A stretch of 64,000 nucleotides of DNA from Sphingomonas sp. HF-S4 (GTDB taxonomy: Bacteria; Pseudomonadota; Alphaproteobacteria; Sphingomonadales; Sphingomonadaceae): positions 1,364,001 through 1,428,000 of the forward strand of contig NZ_JAWJEJ010000001.1 of assembly GCF_032911445.1 (NCBI RefSeq), given 5' to 3'. Positions within the stretch are counted from its first letter, which is position 1; each line of letters begins with the position of its first letter. The notes beneath the pieces are model-generated. The model made no database searches and was not told the DNA's origin. It was given only the letters and a program-made list of their open reading frames with translations. Below, piece by piece: positions 8,717 to 17,340 of the stretch. Position numbers and translations under genes: made by a program.

Positions 8717-10342
8717 ATGCCGGAAAGCGCCGCGGCTGGGACACAGCGCAGGTTCGATTACATCGTCGTCGGCGCCGGATCGGCAGGCTGTGTGCTGGCC
8801 AACCGGCTGAGCGAGGGCGCGGATTCGGTGCTACTGATCGAGGCGGGCGGGCCTGATGCCAGCTGGCTGTTCCGAATGCCGCTGGGCTTCATGATGACTG
8901 CGGCGAACCCCACCTATGACTGGGGCTATGCCAGCGAGCCCGACGCAAAGCTAGGCGGCCGTTCGCTGCCGGTGCCGCGCGGGCGGGTGCAGGGCGGCTG
9001 CTCGTCGGTCAACGGCATGATCTACATGCGCGGGCATTCGCGCGACTATGACGGCTGGCGCCAGATGGGGGCCAGCGGATGGGGCTATGCCGAGGTCCTT
9101 CCCTATTTCCAGCGGATGGAGACGAGCTGGCGCGGTGCCGGTCGCTATCACGGCGCCGAGGGGCCGCTGGCGGTGACGCCGGTGCGGGGCGATCACCTGC
9201 TCACCGAGCCTATCCGGCAGTCGGTGGTCGCGGCCGGCTTTGCGGAGAGCGACGACCTCAGCGGCGCGCAGGAAGAGGGCTTCGCGCGCTGCGAAGTCAC
9301 CGTGGACGCGCGTGGCCGTCGCGCGAGCACCGCCGCCGCCTATCTGCGCCCTGCCCTCAAGCGGCCAAATCTGACGGTGCTGTCCCATGCGCAGGTTACC
9401 CGCGTGCTGATCGAGGATGGCCGCGCGGTCGGCGTCGAGTATCTGCGCGACGGGCAGCGCGCCGAGGTTCGCGCGGGCAAGGAAGTGATTCTCAGCGGCG
9501 GAGCGTATAATTCGCCGCAACTGCTGATGCTGTCGGGGATCGGCCCTGCCGAAGATCTCGCGGCGCATGGCATCCCGGTGGTCGCGGACTCGCCCGGCGT
9601 CGGCCGCGATCTTTCCGAGCATCCGCTCGTCTACATGACCTTCGCAGCGCGCAGCAGCTTCCTCAGCGCGCTGCGCTCGGACCGTGCCGCGCGCTCGGTG
9701 CTGCGCTGGGCGCTTGCCGGCAAGGGGCCCTTCGCCAGTCAGATCACCAGCGGCGTGCTGATGCTGCGCACCCGCCCCGAGCTCGAGCGCCCCGACATCC
9801 AGCTCGTCTTCCTGCCCGTCCGGCTCGACGCCAAGCTCTGGCACCCGTTCGGCAAGCGGCAGAAGGACGTATTGTCGGTGATGGTGATGCAGCTCCATCC
9901 CGAGAGCCGCGGCAGCGTGACGCTGCGCTCGGCCGATCCGTTCGCCAAGCCGCGGATCGACTTGAGCCTGCTGTCGACGCCGGGCGACTTCGCCGACATT
10001 CGCGGCGGGATCGCCGCGGTGCGCCGTATCTTCGCGCAGCCGCCGCTCAGCGAGATGGTCGAGGGCGAGATCGCGCCGGGGTCGGACGCCGATCTCGACG
10101 ACTTCATCCGGCACAATCTCAAGATCACCCAGCATCCGACGGGGACGTGCCGGATGGGCGAGGATCCTGGGGCCGTGGTGGACAGCGAATTGCGGGTGCG
10201 CGGCGTCGCCGGGCTGCGGGTGGTCGACGCGTCGGTGATGCCCAGCGTGCCCGGGGCGAACATCAACGCTGCGGTGATCATGGTGGCGGAACGGGCGTCG
10301 GACTTGATCCGGGGGATCGCGCCGTTGGCGGCGGAGGACTGA
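8717..10342 (+). CDS. GMC-family FAD-dependent alcohol oxidoreductase (choline dehydrogenase-like)
   Basis: This is a glucose-methanol-choline family flavoprotein of 541 residues. The FAD-binding motif GAGSAG is at 19-24 and PRGRVQGGCSSVNGM matches the first GMC signature. The active-site region near the C-terminus has HPTGTCRMG (His473) and PGANINA (Asn517). Family members oxidise primary or secondary alcohols, often with a membrane quinone or cytochrome as acceptor. It diverges from the aldehyde dehydrogenase operon and is followed by a strong hairpin, so it is probably a single-gene unit. The combination with an aldehyde dehydrogenase recalls polyether or alkanol oxidation, but no receptor or permease adjoins it and the substrate stays open. 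Confidence 0.92.
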   Translation: MPESAAAGTQRRFDYIVVGAGSAGCVLANRLSEGADSVLLIEAGGPDASWLFRMPLGFMMTAANPTYDWGYASEPDAKLGGRSLPVPRGRVQGGCSSVNGMIYMRGHSRDYDGWRQMGASGWGYAEVLPYFQRMETSWRGAGRYHGAEGPLAVTPVRGDHLLTEPIRQSVVAAGFAESDDLSGAQEEGFARCEVTVDARGRRASTAAAYLRPALKRPNLTVLSHAQVTRVLIEDGRAVGVEYLRDGQRAEVRAGKEVILSGGAYNSPQLLMLSGIGPAEDLAAHGIPVVADSPGVGRDLSEHPLVYMTFAARSSFLSALRSDRAARSVLRWALAGKGPFASQITSGVLMLRTRPELERPDIQLVFLPVRLDAKLWHPFGKRQKDVLSVMVMQLHPESRGSVTLRSADPFAKPRIDLSLLSTPGDFADIRGGIAAVRRIFAQPPLSEMVEGEIAPGSDADLDDFIRHNLKITQHPTGTCRMGEDPGAVVDSELRVRGVAGLRVVDASVMPSVPGANINAAVIMVAERASDLIRGIAPLAAED

Positions 10343-10362
10343 CAGAGATCAGTGCGCGTGGA

Positions 10363-10390
10363 TTCCCCTCCCTGCAAGCAGGGAGGGGAA
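10363..10390. terminator. Bidirectional terminator hairpin
   Basis: A perfect 13-base inverted repeat (TTCCCCTCCCTGC, loop AA, then its complement) sits between the convergent GMC and CMD genes. The A/T bases at both ends let it serve either strand. Its CCCCTCCCTGC core is shared with the GC-rich repeat family of this window. Confidence 0.8.
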
Positions 10391-10401
10391 TTTAATATCG
10401 G

Positions 10402-10728
10402 TTACCCCTCCCGCTTCTTCACCACGTCGACCAGCATTCGCGACGCCGTGACCGCCGCGGGCCAGGAGGCATAGAAGGCCAAATGCAACAGCACCTCGCC
10501 CAGTTCCTCCTGGGTCACGCCGTTGTCGAGCGCCAACCCCAGATGCGCCTCGAGCTGCTGGTGCCGGTTCGCGGTCATCAGCGACGCGACGGTGAGCAAC
10601 GAGCGGTCGCGCTTGGACAAGCCTTCGCGCTCCCAGACCTCGCCGTACAGCACCCGGTCGGTCATCTCGACGAACGCCGGCGCCACCTCGGAGAGTTCGC
10701 TGCCCTTGGCCCCGCTGGGTCGCTCCAT
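10402..10728 (-). CDS. Carboxymuconolactone decarboxylase (CMD) family protein, copy 1
   Basis: This is a small 108-residue all-helical protein of the CMD/AhpD superfamily, recognisable from WEREGLSKRDRSLLTVASL and the ALDNGVTQEELGEVLLHLAFY segment. No CxxC pair is present, so an AhpD-type redox role is unlikely. PcaC-type members decarboxylate a lactone in the beta-ketoadipate pathway, but many homologues in catabolic operons have no assigned reaction. The start at 10728 overlaps the stop of the hydratase/lyase gene by one base (TAATG), so the two are coupled. It closely resembles copy 3 at 24096 and differs from the longer copies at 21932 and 28331. Confidence 0.85.
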   Translation of the reverse strand: MERPSGAKGSELSEVAPAFVEMTDRVLYGEVWEREGLSKRDRSLLTVASLMTANRHQQLEAHLGLALDNGVTQEELGEVLLHLAFYASWPAAVTASRMLVDVVKKREG

Positions 10729-11588
10729 TATTCCGCCTCGCGCTTGTAGTTGCCGTGTCCGGGCTTGAAGGTCTTTTCGTCGAGGAATTGGGTCAGGCCC
10801 TTCTCGCGGCCCTTTTCCCGATCGACGAACGTGGTCTGGTCGCCCTTGGCAGTGAGATACTCGGCGGCCAGCTCCCAATCCATCTCGCGCGCATATTTAT
10901 ATGCCATGCGCGCCTGGCGCAGCGTCGTCGGGTTCTTGCCGAGCAAATTCTGCGCCAGCGCGCGCGTCCTGTCCTTGAGCTCGGCGGCGGGCACCGCGTC
11001 GTTGACCAGCCCGAGCTCCTTGGCGCGGCGGCCGTCGAACTTCTCGCCGGTCATAACGTAATAGAGCGCCTCGCGGTCGCCCATCAGCGTCGAGATCGCC
11101 TTGGAGACGACGCCGCCGGGGATGATCCCCCAATTGATCTCGGAAAGCCCGAACACCGCGTCCTGATCGGTGATCGCGAGGTCGCAGCAGATCAGCGGGG
11201 TGAACGCGCCGCCGAAGCACCAGCCATTGACCATCGCGATCGTCGGCTTGGCGTAGAACATCAGCGTGCGCCACTGCCAGGCGCGCGTCTCGCGATAGGC
11301 GCGGTGCCGCTCGACGTCGCTCACGGCGTCGGAGGCGCGGAAAAAGCCCTGCAGGTCCATGCCGGCCGAGAACGCCTCGCCCTTGCCGGTGAGCACGATC
11401 ACGCCGCAGCGATCGTCGAGCTCGAGCGCGTCGAGCACCTGGTTCATCTCGCGGGCGAGTTCGATGCTCATCGCATTGCGCTTCTCGGGCCGGTTGAGGT
11501 GCACCCAGGCGATGCCGTCCTCGAATTCGACCAGCACGTTGGTGCCGCCGGGGATCGGCTTGGTGTCGTCCGTCATCGTCGTTTCCAT
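10728..11588 (-). CDS. Hydroxycinnamoyl-CoA hydratase/lyase-like crotonase
   Basis: This is a 286-residue crotonase-superfamily protein closest to hydroxycinnamoyl-CoA hydratase/lyase (HCHL), which converts feruloyl- or coumaroyl-CoA to vanillin or hydroxybenzaldehyde plus acetyl-CoA. Segments matching HCHL include NRPEKRNAM, AKPTIAMVNGWCFGG and FGLSEINWGI. The acidic residue is E150 and the oxyanion region is M77 and G127. Against the Pseudomonas HCHL sequence as I recall it, three substrate-contact positions differ: Tyr75 is F82, Ser123 is T130 and Tyr239 is T246. This casts doubt on a simple phenolic substrate. AGGGAAG precedes the ATG. It lies 15 bases after the CoA synthetase gene, as expected for an activation-cleavage pair. 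Confidence 0.88.
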   Translation of the reverse strand: METTMTDDTKPIPGGTNVLVEFEDGIAWVHLNRPEKRNAMSIELAREMNQVLDALELDDRCGVIVLTGKGEAFSAGMDLQGFFRASDAVSDVERHRAYRETRAWQWRTLMFYAKPTIAMVNGWCFGGAFTPLICCDLAITDQDAVFGLSEINWGIIPGGVVSKAISTLMGDREALYYVMTGEKFDGRRAKELGLVNDAVPAAELKDRTRALAQNLLGKNPTTLRQARMAYKYAREMDWELAAEYLTAKGDQTTFVDREKGREKGLTQFLDEKTFKPGHGNYKREAE

Positions 11589-11603
11589 TTCGCTTCCCTA
11601 AGT

Positions 11604-13742
11604 TCAGGCTCCGGTGACGATCAGTGCGTCGAGCGCGACAGCGCCCTCGCCCTCCGCGAGCACCATGAGCGGATTGATGTCGATTTCCTCGATCCCGATC
11701 CCCGCGCGCATCGCCGCGCCGACCTTGACCACCACATCGGCGACGGCGTTGACGTCGCGCGCCGGGCGGCCGCGGAATTCGCCGAGCAGCTTGGCGCCGC
11801 GTAGCCCGCGGATGCGCTCGACCGCGCGGGCAAGCGAGATGTCGGCGGGCAGCAGCTCGGCAGCGTCGAGCGCCTCGATCAGCACCCCGCCGAGCCCGAC
11901 CATCACCGAAGGCCCCCATTCGGGATGGTTGCGCGCGCCGACGATCAGCTCCAGCCCGGGTGCCGACATCTGCTCGACCAATATGCCGTCGAGTCCGGTG
12001 TCGCGCAGCGCGGCGGTCATTCGTGTCCACGCCTCGCGCAGGTGCGTCTCGTCGCGCAGGTTGAGCGCCACGCCGCCGACATCGCTCTTGTGGCTGAGTA
12101 TCGCGGCCTGTGCCTTGAGCACCACCGGGAAACCGATCCGCGCGGCGATAACGAGCGCCTCCTCCACGGTCCGGGCCAGCGCGCCTTCGGGCACCGGCAC
12201 GCCGATGCTACGCAGGAAATCCTTGCCCTGATATTCGGGCTTCACCCCCGGCTGTGCCCAGCGCGCGAGCCCGGTGGCGGGCGGGGTGCGATCGGGGATC
12301 GCGTGGAGCGCGGCGGCATAGCGGCGCACCGCGGCGAAGGCGCGCATCGCGCGCTCGGGTGAGCGGAACAAGGGCGTCTCGCTCGCGCGCATTGCCGCGA
12401 CGAACTCGGGATCGAGCACCGACTCGTCGCCGGTGATCGCAACCACCACCGGCTTGGTCGATGCCAGCGCCTCCGGGATGATCGCCTCGGCCTTGGCGCG
12501 CTGCTGCGAGGGGCCGCCCCCGGCCATCGGCAGCAGCACGCCGCTCACCGACGGATCGGCGAGCATCGCCGCGGTCGACAGCCCGAAGATGTCGCCCTTG
12601 GCGAAACCGGTGGTGCCCACGTCGAGCGGATTGTCGATCTCCATCCCCGCGGGGAGGAGCGCGCCGAGCCGTTCGAGCGTCAGCCCGGAGACTTCGGCGA
12701 TCGGCAGCCCGATATCCTCGGCGAAGTCGAACGCCATGCCGCGGATCGCGCCGGAATTGGTGACGATGCCGATCTCGCCATGCGATACCGCAGGGTAGCG
12801 ATGGAGGATGGCAAGCGCGTCGAACAGCTCGTCCATCGTGTTCACCGCGACCACCGCTTCGTTCTCGACCGAGGTCCGCATCAGGGCATAATCGCCGACC
12901 ATCGATCCCGTGTGCGATTGCGCCGCTTCCTGGCCGCGCTTGCTGCGCCCGGGATGCATCATGATCACCGGCACGCCCGCCTTGCGCGCGCGGCGGACCG
13001 CGGCGAGGAAAGCGGCCGGATCGCGGATCTGCTCGACATAGAGCGCGATCGCATCGGCATGACCCTCGCTGACGATGCGGTCGATCAGGTCGCTCGCACG
13101 GACCACTGCCTCGTTGCCGATTGCCGCCTGGAGCGCGACCGCGATGCCCCTGCCCTGCATCCCGCTGCGGATACCCGAGGCCGCCGCGCCGCTATGCGCG
13201 ATCACCGCGACGCTGCGCCGTGCGCCGATCGGCTGCGGCTCAACCGGCTCGAAGGTCAGCGCGACTTTGCCGGCATAATTGACATAGCCCATGCAATTGG
13301 GCCCGAGCAGCGCCATGCCTGCATCCCGGCAGATCGCGGCGATAGCGTCTTGTTCTCGTGCACCTTCCTCGCCAGCTTCGGCGAAGCCCGAGGCGAAGAC
13401 GATCACCCCGCCCACCCCGCGCCGCGCCGCTGCCTCGACCGCGGGCAGGATTGCCGCACGTGGCACGTTGAGCACCAGCGCGTCGACGCCCTCGGGCAAA
13501 TCGTCGACCGAGCGGATGCAGGGGCGCCCGGCGATTGCGTCTCGCGTCGGGCTGATCAAGTGGATGTCACCGGCAAAGCCGAAGCGCTCGATATTGGCGA
13601 GGATTACCCCGCCCATCGTCGCCGGATCGGGCGAGGCTCCGGCGATCGCGATCGACCGCGGCTGGAGCAGCCGCGCCAGCCCCTCCGAAATGCCCGACGC
13701 ATCGCGCAGGATCGCGACATCGGCTTCATCGATTCCCGGCAA
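11604..13742 (-). CDS. Acyl-CoA synthetase, NDP-forming type (feruloyl-CoA synthetase-like)
   Basis: This is a 712-residue fused synthetase with an N-terminal CoA-binding domain (SIAIAGASPDPATMGG), a succinyl-CoA-ligase-like middle domain with the phospho-histidine motif SHTGS (His277), and a C-terminal ATP-grasp domain with ILSHKSDVGGV (His551). It would make an acyl- or aryl-CoA from acid, CoA and ATP through a phosphoenzyme. As far as I recall, the sphingomonad ferulate ligase FerA belongs to this type. Its position directly before the HCHL-like gene supports an arylpropenoate or related acid as substrate. No ATG exists in the N-terminal region. The TTG at 13742 is preferred because GGGGAGG stands five bases before it; a TTG at 13811 is a longer alternative. 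Confidence 0.87.
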   Translation of the reverse strand: MPGIDEADVAILRDASGISEGLARLLQPRSIAIAGASPDPATMGGVILANIERFGFAGDIHLISPTRDAIAGRPCIRSVDDLPEGVDALVLNVPRAAILPAVEAAARRGVGGVIVFASGFAEAGEEGAREQDAIAAICRDAGMALLGPNCMGYVNYAGKVALTFEPVEPQPIGARRSVAVIAHSGAAASGIRSGMQGRGIAVALQAAIGNEAVVRASDLIDRIVSEGHADAIALYVEQIRDPAAFLAAVRRARKAGVPVIMMHPGRSKRGQEAAQSHTGSMVGDYALMRTSVENEAVVAVNTMDELFDALAILHRYPAVSHGEIGIVTNSGAIRGMAFDFAEDIGLPIAEVSGLTLERLGALLPAGMEIDNPLDVGTTGFAKGDIFGLSTAAMLADPSVSGVLLPMAGGGPSQQRAKAEAIIPEALASTKPVVVAITGDESVLDPEFVAAMRASETPLFRSPERAMRAFAAVRRYAAALHAIPDRTPPATGLARWAQPGVKPEYQGKDFLRSIGVPVPEGALARTVEEALVIAARIGFPVVLKAQAAILSHKSDVGGVALNLRDETHLREAWTRMTAALRDTGLDGILVEQMSAPGLELIVGARNHPEWGPSVMVGLGGVLIEALDAAELLPADISLARAVERIRGLRGAKLLGEFRGRPARDVNAVADVVVKVGAAMRAGIGIEEIDINPLMVLAEGEGAVALDALIVTGA

Positions 13743-13976
13743 TCGCACCTCCCCAATTGGCCGCTTTCGGCTCTGCGGCCTGTTTGACGTCGGGTGTGCG
13801 CCGGGGTCCAATGCCGATTGCTGCGGCGTACGATAGGATCAGGATATGAGTCAGCCTGGCTGCGATCCGATACTTTCGCGGCATTGGGCGCTTCCCCAAT
13901 CGGAATTAGACGCCCGCGCCGCGACCGCTAGAGTGTCGGAATACGGCCGGCATACCGGCGAAGTTGAGGAGAGCCG
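13743..13976. promoter_or_regulatory. Divergent promoter region, CoA synthetase / cupin
   Basis: This 234-base gap separates two divergent operons and must hold both promoters. GCGCTTCCCCAATCGG around 13888-13903 and GGCCGGCATACCGGCG around 13946-13961 are visible; the latter is a partial palindrome (GCCGG-CATA-CCGGC, 13947-13960) about 20 bases before the cupin start. No regulator gene adjoins. Confidence 0.4.
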
Positions 13977-14894
13977 ATGTACGGGCGTGACGATCTGCGG
14001 ACCACCCTCGCCCCCGTGTCGAAGGCGCCCGCCCCGACCGGCTTCAAGCATGCGAGTTACGCGCGCTTCTACGAGCAGGCGCAGCAGGAAAGCGATGTGC
14101 AGGCCGATAGCTGGTATGCGCGCGGCCAGACGATGATCGTCGCCTATAGCGAGGTCAAAGAGGGCGCGACGTTCTTGCGCACCGACCAGCCCGACGAATA
14201 TGCCATCGTGCTGCCCGACGACGATGCCGAGATCGCGATCGAGATCGCCGAGGGCACCCAGATCGCCAGCGGGCGCAGCGTCGCCTTTGTCCCCGCCGGC
14301 GCCAGCAAGGTCACCGTCCGCAAGGGCGGCCGCATCCTTCGCCTGTTCAGCACCCGCGCCGACGATCTCGTCGCCTTGTGCTCGAACGCGCAGGACTATG
14401 CCGAACCCGATCCCAACGTCCCCCCGCTCGCCGAGTGGCCTGCGCCGGTCGGCGGGCGGAAGGTACGCGTCTATTCGGGCAATGTCGCGCCGGAGCAGGG
14501 CCGCTTCGGGCGGATCTATCGCGGGCAGACGATCATGGTCAATTTCGGCGACGGCCGCGTCGGCCCGCGCGCCGCGGACAATCTCTCGCCGCACCACCAT
14601 GACGATTTCGAGCAATATTCGATCGCGCTCGACGGCGACTATATCCATCACCTCCGCTGGCCGTGGATCAGCGATTCCACCCAGTGGATCGAGGACGATC
14701 ACGCGCGCTGCGCCGCGCCCTCGGTCGCCGTGATCCCGCCCCCAGCGACGCACACCTCGCAAGGAATCGGCCCCGGCCTCAACCGCCTGCTCGACGCCTT
14801 CTGCCCGCCGCGGCGCGATTTCTCGGCCAAGCCCGGCTGGGTGCTCAACGCCGCCGACTATCCTATGCCCGACCCCAAGGACGATGCCCAATGA
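13977..14894 (+). CDS. Cupin-domain protein, 305 residues, function unknown
   Basis: This is a beta-sandwich cupin with an apparent metal site in the C-terminal half: HHH at 206-208, E212 within HHHDDFEQ, and a distant H259 in PPPATHTSQ. The N-terminal half (residues 50-125) looks like a second, metal-free cupin. This two-cupin layout is common in ring-cleaving dioxygenases, isomerases and dehydratases, but no specific family is recognised. GAGGAGA precedes the ATG. The stop overlaps the start of the DUF6282 hydrolase (ATGA at 14891), so the two products are probably made together and may act in consecutive steps. Confidence 0.75.
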   Translation: MYGRDDLRTTLAPVSKAPAPTGFKHASYARFYEQAQQESDVQADSWYARGQTMIVAYSEVKEGATFLRTDQPDEYAIVLPDDDAEIAIEIAEGTQIASGRSVAFVPAGASKVTVRKGGRILRLFSTRADDLVALCSNAQDYAEPDPNVPPLAEWPAPVGGRKVRVYSGNVAPEQGRFGRIYRGQTIMVNFGDGRVGPRAADNLSPHHHDDFEQYSIALDGDYIHHLRWPWISDSTQWIEDDHARCAAPSVAVIPPPATHTSQGIGPGLNRLLDAFCPPRRDFSAKPGWVLNAADYPMPDPKDDAQ

Positions 14895-15808
14895 GCGACC
14901 GAATCACCGACCTGTTGAAGGGCGCGATCGACCTGCATTGCCATAGCGGCCCCTCGGTGATGCCGCGCCGGCTCAACCATGTCGAAGCGATCAAGGAAGG
15001 CGAAGCCGCCGGGCTGCGCGCGATCCTGTTCAAGGATCACTATTACTCGGTCACTCCAGTCGCGGCGCTGCTCGACGAGATCATGCCCGGCACAGTCAAG
15101 CTGCTCACCGGCGTGCCGTGCAACAATACGACCGGGGGCATCAATCCGCACGCGGTCGAGCATGGCTTCAAGCTCGGCGCGCGGCTGGTGTGGATGCCCA
15201 CCTTCTCGGCCGCAAACCATATCCGCCACTCGCACCGCAAGCAGTTCCTCCCCACCAAGGAGAAGATGCTCGATCCGATCATGCTCAGCGTGATCGACGA
15301 CCGTGGCCGCCTTAAGGACGAAGTGTTGCCCGTGCTCGACCTGATCGCCGAGTATGACGCAGTGCTTTCGGCCGGCCATCTCCACATCAGCGAGATCTGG
15401 CCGCTGTTCACTGAGGCCAAGGCGCGTGGGATCACCCGGCTGCTGGTGAACCACCCGACCTTCCTGATCGGCTGCACCCCGCCTGACATGGCCGAACTGG
15501 CGAAGATGGGCGCCTATCTCGAGCATAGCTGCTGCATGTGGGCGGGCGTCCAGGGCAAGAACTACAGCCATGACAGCCTCAAACTGTGCATCGATTCCGG
15601 CGGCGTGCCCAACACGATCATCGGATCGGACCTGGGACAAGTCGGCAACCCTACCCCGGTCGAGGGTCTGCGCTACGTCATCCAAATGCTGATCGACATC
15701 GGTTATGACGACGCCGAGATCCGCGCGATGATCGGCGGCAATGCGGCCAAGCTGGTGGGGCTGGACGAAGTCGCCGCCGAGCCCGCCGCCGAGCTTTTGC
15801 AGGCCTGA
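14891..15808 (+). CDS. DUF6282 family amidohydrolase-fold protein
   Basis: This is a 305-residue TIM-barrel protein of the amidohydrolase superfamily. The metal-ligand pattern is visible: H16-x-H18 in DLHCHSG, K48 and H50 in FKDHYYS, H163 and H165 in SAGHLHISE, H188 in VNHPT and D247 in IGSDLG. The length and these motifs fit DUF6282, a family with no established reaction that I know of. A hydrolytic or decarboxylating role is inference. It overlaps the cupin gene, and an aldehyde dehydrogenase follows after 91 bases. No signal peptide is present, so it should be cytosolic. Confidence 0.8.
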   Translation: MSDRITDLLKGAIDLHCHSGPSVMPRRLNHVEAIKEGEAAGLRAILFKDHYYSVTPVAALLDEIMPGTVKLLTGVPCNNTTGGINPHAVEHGFKLGARLVWMPTFSAANHIRHSHRKQFLPTKEKMLDPIMLSVIDDRGRLKDEVLPVLDLIAEYDAVLSAGHLHISEIWPLFTEAKARGITRLLVNHPTFLIGCTPPDMAELAKMGAYLEHSCCMWAGVQGKNYSHDSLKLCIDSGGVPNTIIGSDLGQVGNPTPVEGLRYVIQMLIDIGYDDAEIRAMIGGNAAKLVGLDEVAAEPAAELLQA

Positions 15809-15899
15809 ATCATCCCGTTCGTTTCGAGCGAAGTCGAGAAACCGCCAAGCCGGACCGCACCCGCCATTTGGGCGCCGTCAAAAGGGTCGAGACAGAGAC

Positions 15900-17309
15900 A
15901 TGAACCGCCAATTTCACTTGTTGATCAATGGCGCGTTGCATCCGGGCGCCGCGACCTTCGACGTGATCAACCCGGCGACCGAACGCCCCTTCGCGCACTG
16001 CCCCAAGGCCGACGACGTGCTGCTCGATGCGGCAGTCGACGCCGCGCAGCGCGCCTTCCCTGCCTGGGCTGCCACTCCGATCGAGCAACGCGCCGCCAAG
16101 GTTGAAGCGCTCGCCGCCGCGCTGGAATCTCGCGCCGACGAATTCGCCGCCTTGCTCACTGCCGAGCAGGGCAAGCCACTCGACCAGGCACTCAAGGAAG
16201 TCCGCGGCAGCGCGTTCGTGCTGCGCGCCTTCGCCGCGATGCGGCTCGAGCCGCGGGTGCTGCGCGAAGAGGGCGTGACGCGAATCACCGAGCATCGCGC
16301 CCCGCTCGGCGTCGTCGCCGCGATCACCCCGTGGAACTTCCCGCTGATGCTGCTGGTCAACAAGGTCGGGCCCGCGCTGGTCACCGGCAACACGCTGATC
16401 TGCAAGCCGGCGCCGACCACGCCGCTCACCACCTGCCTGTTCGGCGAACTCTGCCGCGACCTCCTCCCCGCCGGCGTAGTCAATGTCGTGTGCGACGAGA
16501 ACGAACTCGGCCCGGCGATCACCCGCCATCCCGGCATCGCCAAGATCGCCTTCACCGGATCGACCGGCACCGGCAAGAAGGTGCTCGCAGCGACCGCCGA
16601 CACCCTCAAGCGCGTCACGCTCGAACTCGGCGGCAACGACGCCGCGATTGTCCTCGACGATGTCGATCCCGTAGCGATTGCGGGTAAGGTGTTCGAGGGC
16701 GCGATGCGCAACGCCGGGCAGATCTGCGTCGCGATCAAGCGCGCTTATGTCCCCGCGCCGATGTACGACGCGTTCTGCGACGAACTCGCCCGCCTCGCCC
16801 GCGCGATGGTGATCGACGACGGCGCCAACCAGGGCGCGCAGATCGGGCCCGTCCAGAACCGCCCGCAGTACGATAAGGTCTCGGCGCTCATCGCGGAAAG
16901 CGAAGGCACGGTCGTCGCCGGCGGCGAGCCGCTCGACCGCCCCGGCTATTTCATCGCCCCGACGATCGTCCGCGACATCGCCGACGACGCGCCGCTGGTC
17001 CGCGAGGAACAGTTCGGCCCGGTGCTGCCGGTGCTCAGATACGACGACATCGACGATTTGATCACACGCGTGAACGGCACCGATTACGGCCTGGGCGGCA
17101 CCGTCTGGGGCCGCGACCTCGATCGCGCCACCGCCGTCGCCAGCCGCGTCGCCTCGGGCACGGTCTGGGTCAACCAGCTGATGACGATCGACCCGCGCAT
17201 CCCGTTCCGCGGGCTGCGCCAATCGGGCATGGGCACCGAGATGGGCCAGGAAGGCCTGGAGGAATATACCCAGGCCAGCGTGATCCACGCCGTGCCGTTG
17301 GAAGCGTAG
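15900..17309 (+). CDS. Aldehyde dehydrogenase (second copy)
   Basis: This is a 469-residue NAD(P)+-dependent aldehyde dehydrogenase. E242 lies in TLELGGN and the catalytic C276 in NAGQICVAIKR; WNFPLM (145-150) and GSTGTGKK (220-227) are the expected cofactor-site segments. It is shorter and clearly different from the copy at 7072. The sequence around the Cys resembles the betaine, succinate-semialdehyde and aromatic aldehyde groups. It could take the aldehyde released by the hydratase/lyase encoded on the other side of the divergent promoter, which is inference from position. The 91-base leader holds a stretch (GTTTCGAGCGAAGTCGAGAA near 15829) typical of small intergenic repeats. Confidence 0.9.
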   Translation: MNRQFHLLINGALHPGAATFDVINPATERPFAHCPKADDVLLDAAVDAAQRAFPAWAATPIEQRAAKVEALAAALESRADEFAALLTAEQGKPLDQALKEVRGSAFVLRAFAAMRLEPRVLREEGVTRITEHRAPLGVVAAITPWNFPLMLLVNKVGPALVTGNTLICKPAPTTPLTTCLFGELCRDLLPAGVVNVVCDENELGPAITRHPGIAKIAFTGSTGTGKKVLAATADTLKRVTLELGGNDAAIVLDDVDPVAIAGKVFEGAMRNAGQICVAIKRAYVPAPMYDAFCDELARLARAMVIDDGANQGAQIGPVQNRPQYDKVSALIAESEGTVVAGGEPLDRPGYFIAPTIVRDIADDAPLVREEQFGPVLPVLRYDDIDDLITRVNGTDYGLGGTVWGRDLDRATAVASRVASGTVWVNQLMTIDPRIPFRGLRQSGMGTEMGQEGLEEYTQASVIHAVPLEA

Positions 17310-17340
17310 CTAGAGGGCGGAGCCGCGATACCGGATTTTC

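Noticed and set aside
1720..10342. Assignment of the PQQ dehydrogenase, hydrolase and GMC genes to a polyvinyl alcohol or polyethylene glycol degradation operon
   Set aside because: The enzyme types overlap with those systems, but the gene order, the lack of an adjacent receptor or permease, and the flavin hydroxylase do not match.
10402..13742. Naming the operon as the ferulate genes ferB and ferA
   Set aside because: The enzyme types fit, but the substrate-contact positions of the HCHL-like protein differ from those I recall and no vanillate gene is nearby, so gene names were withheld.
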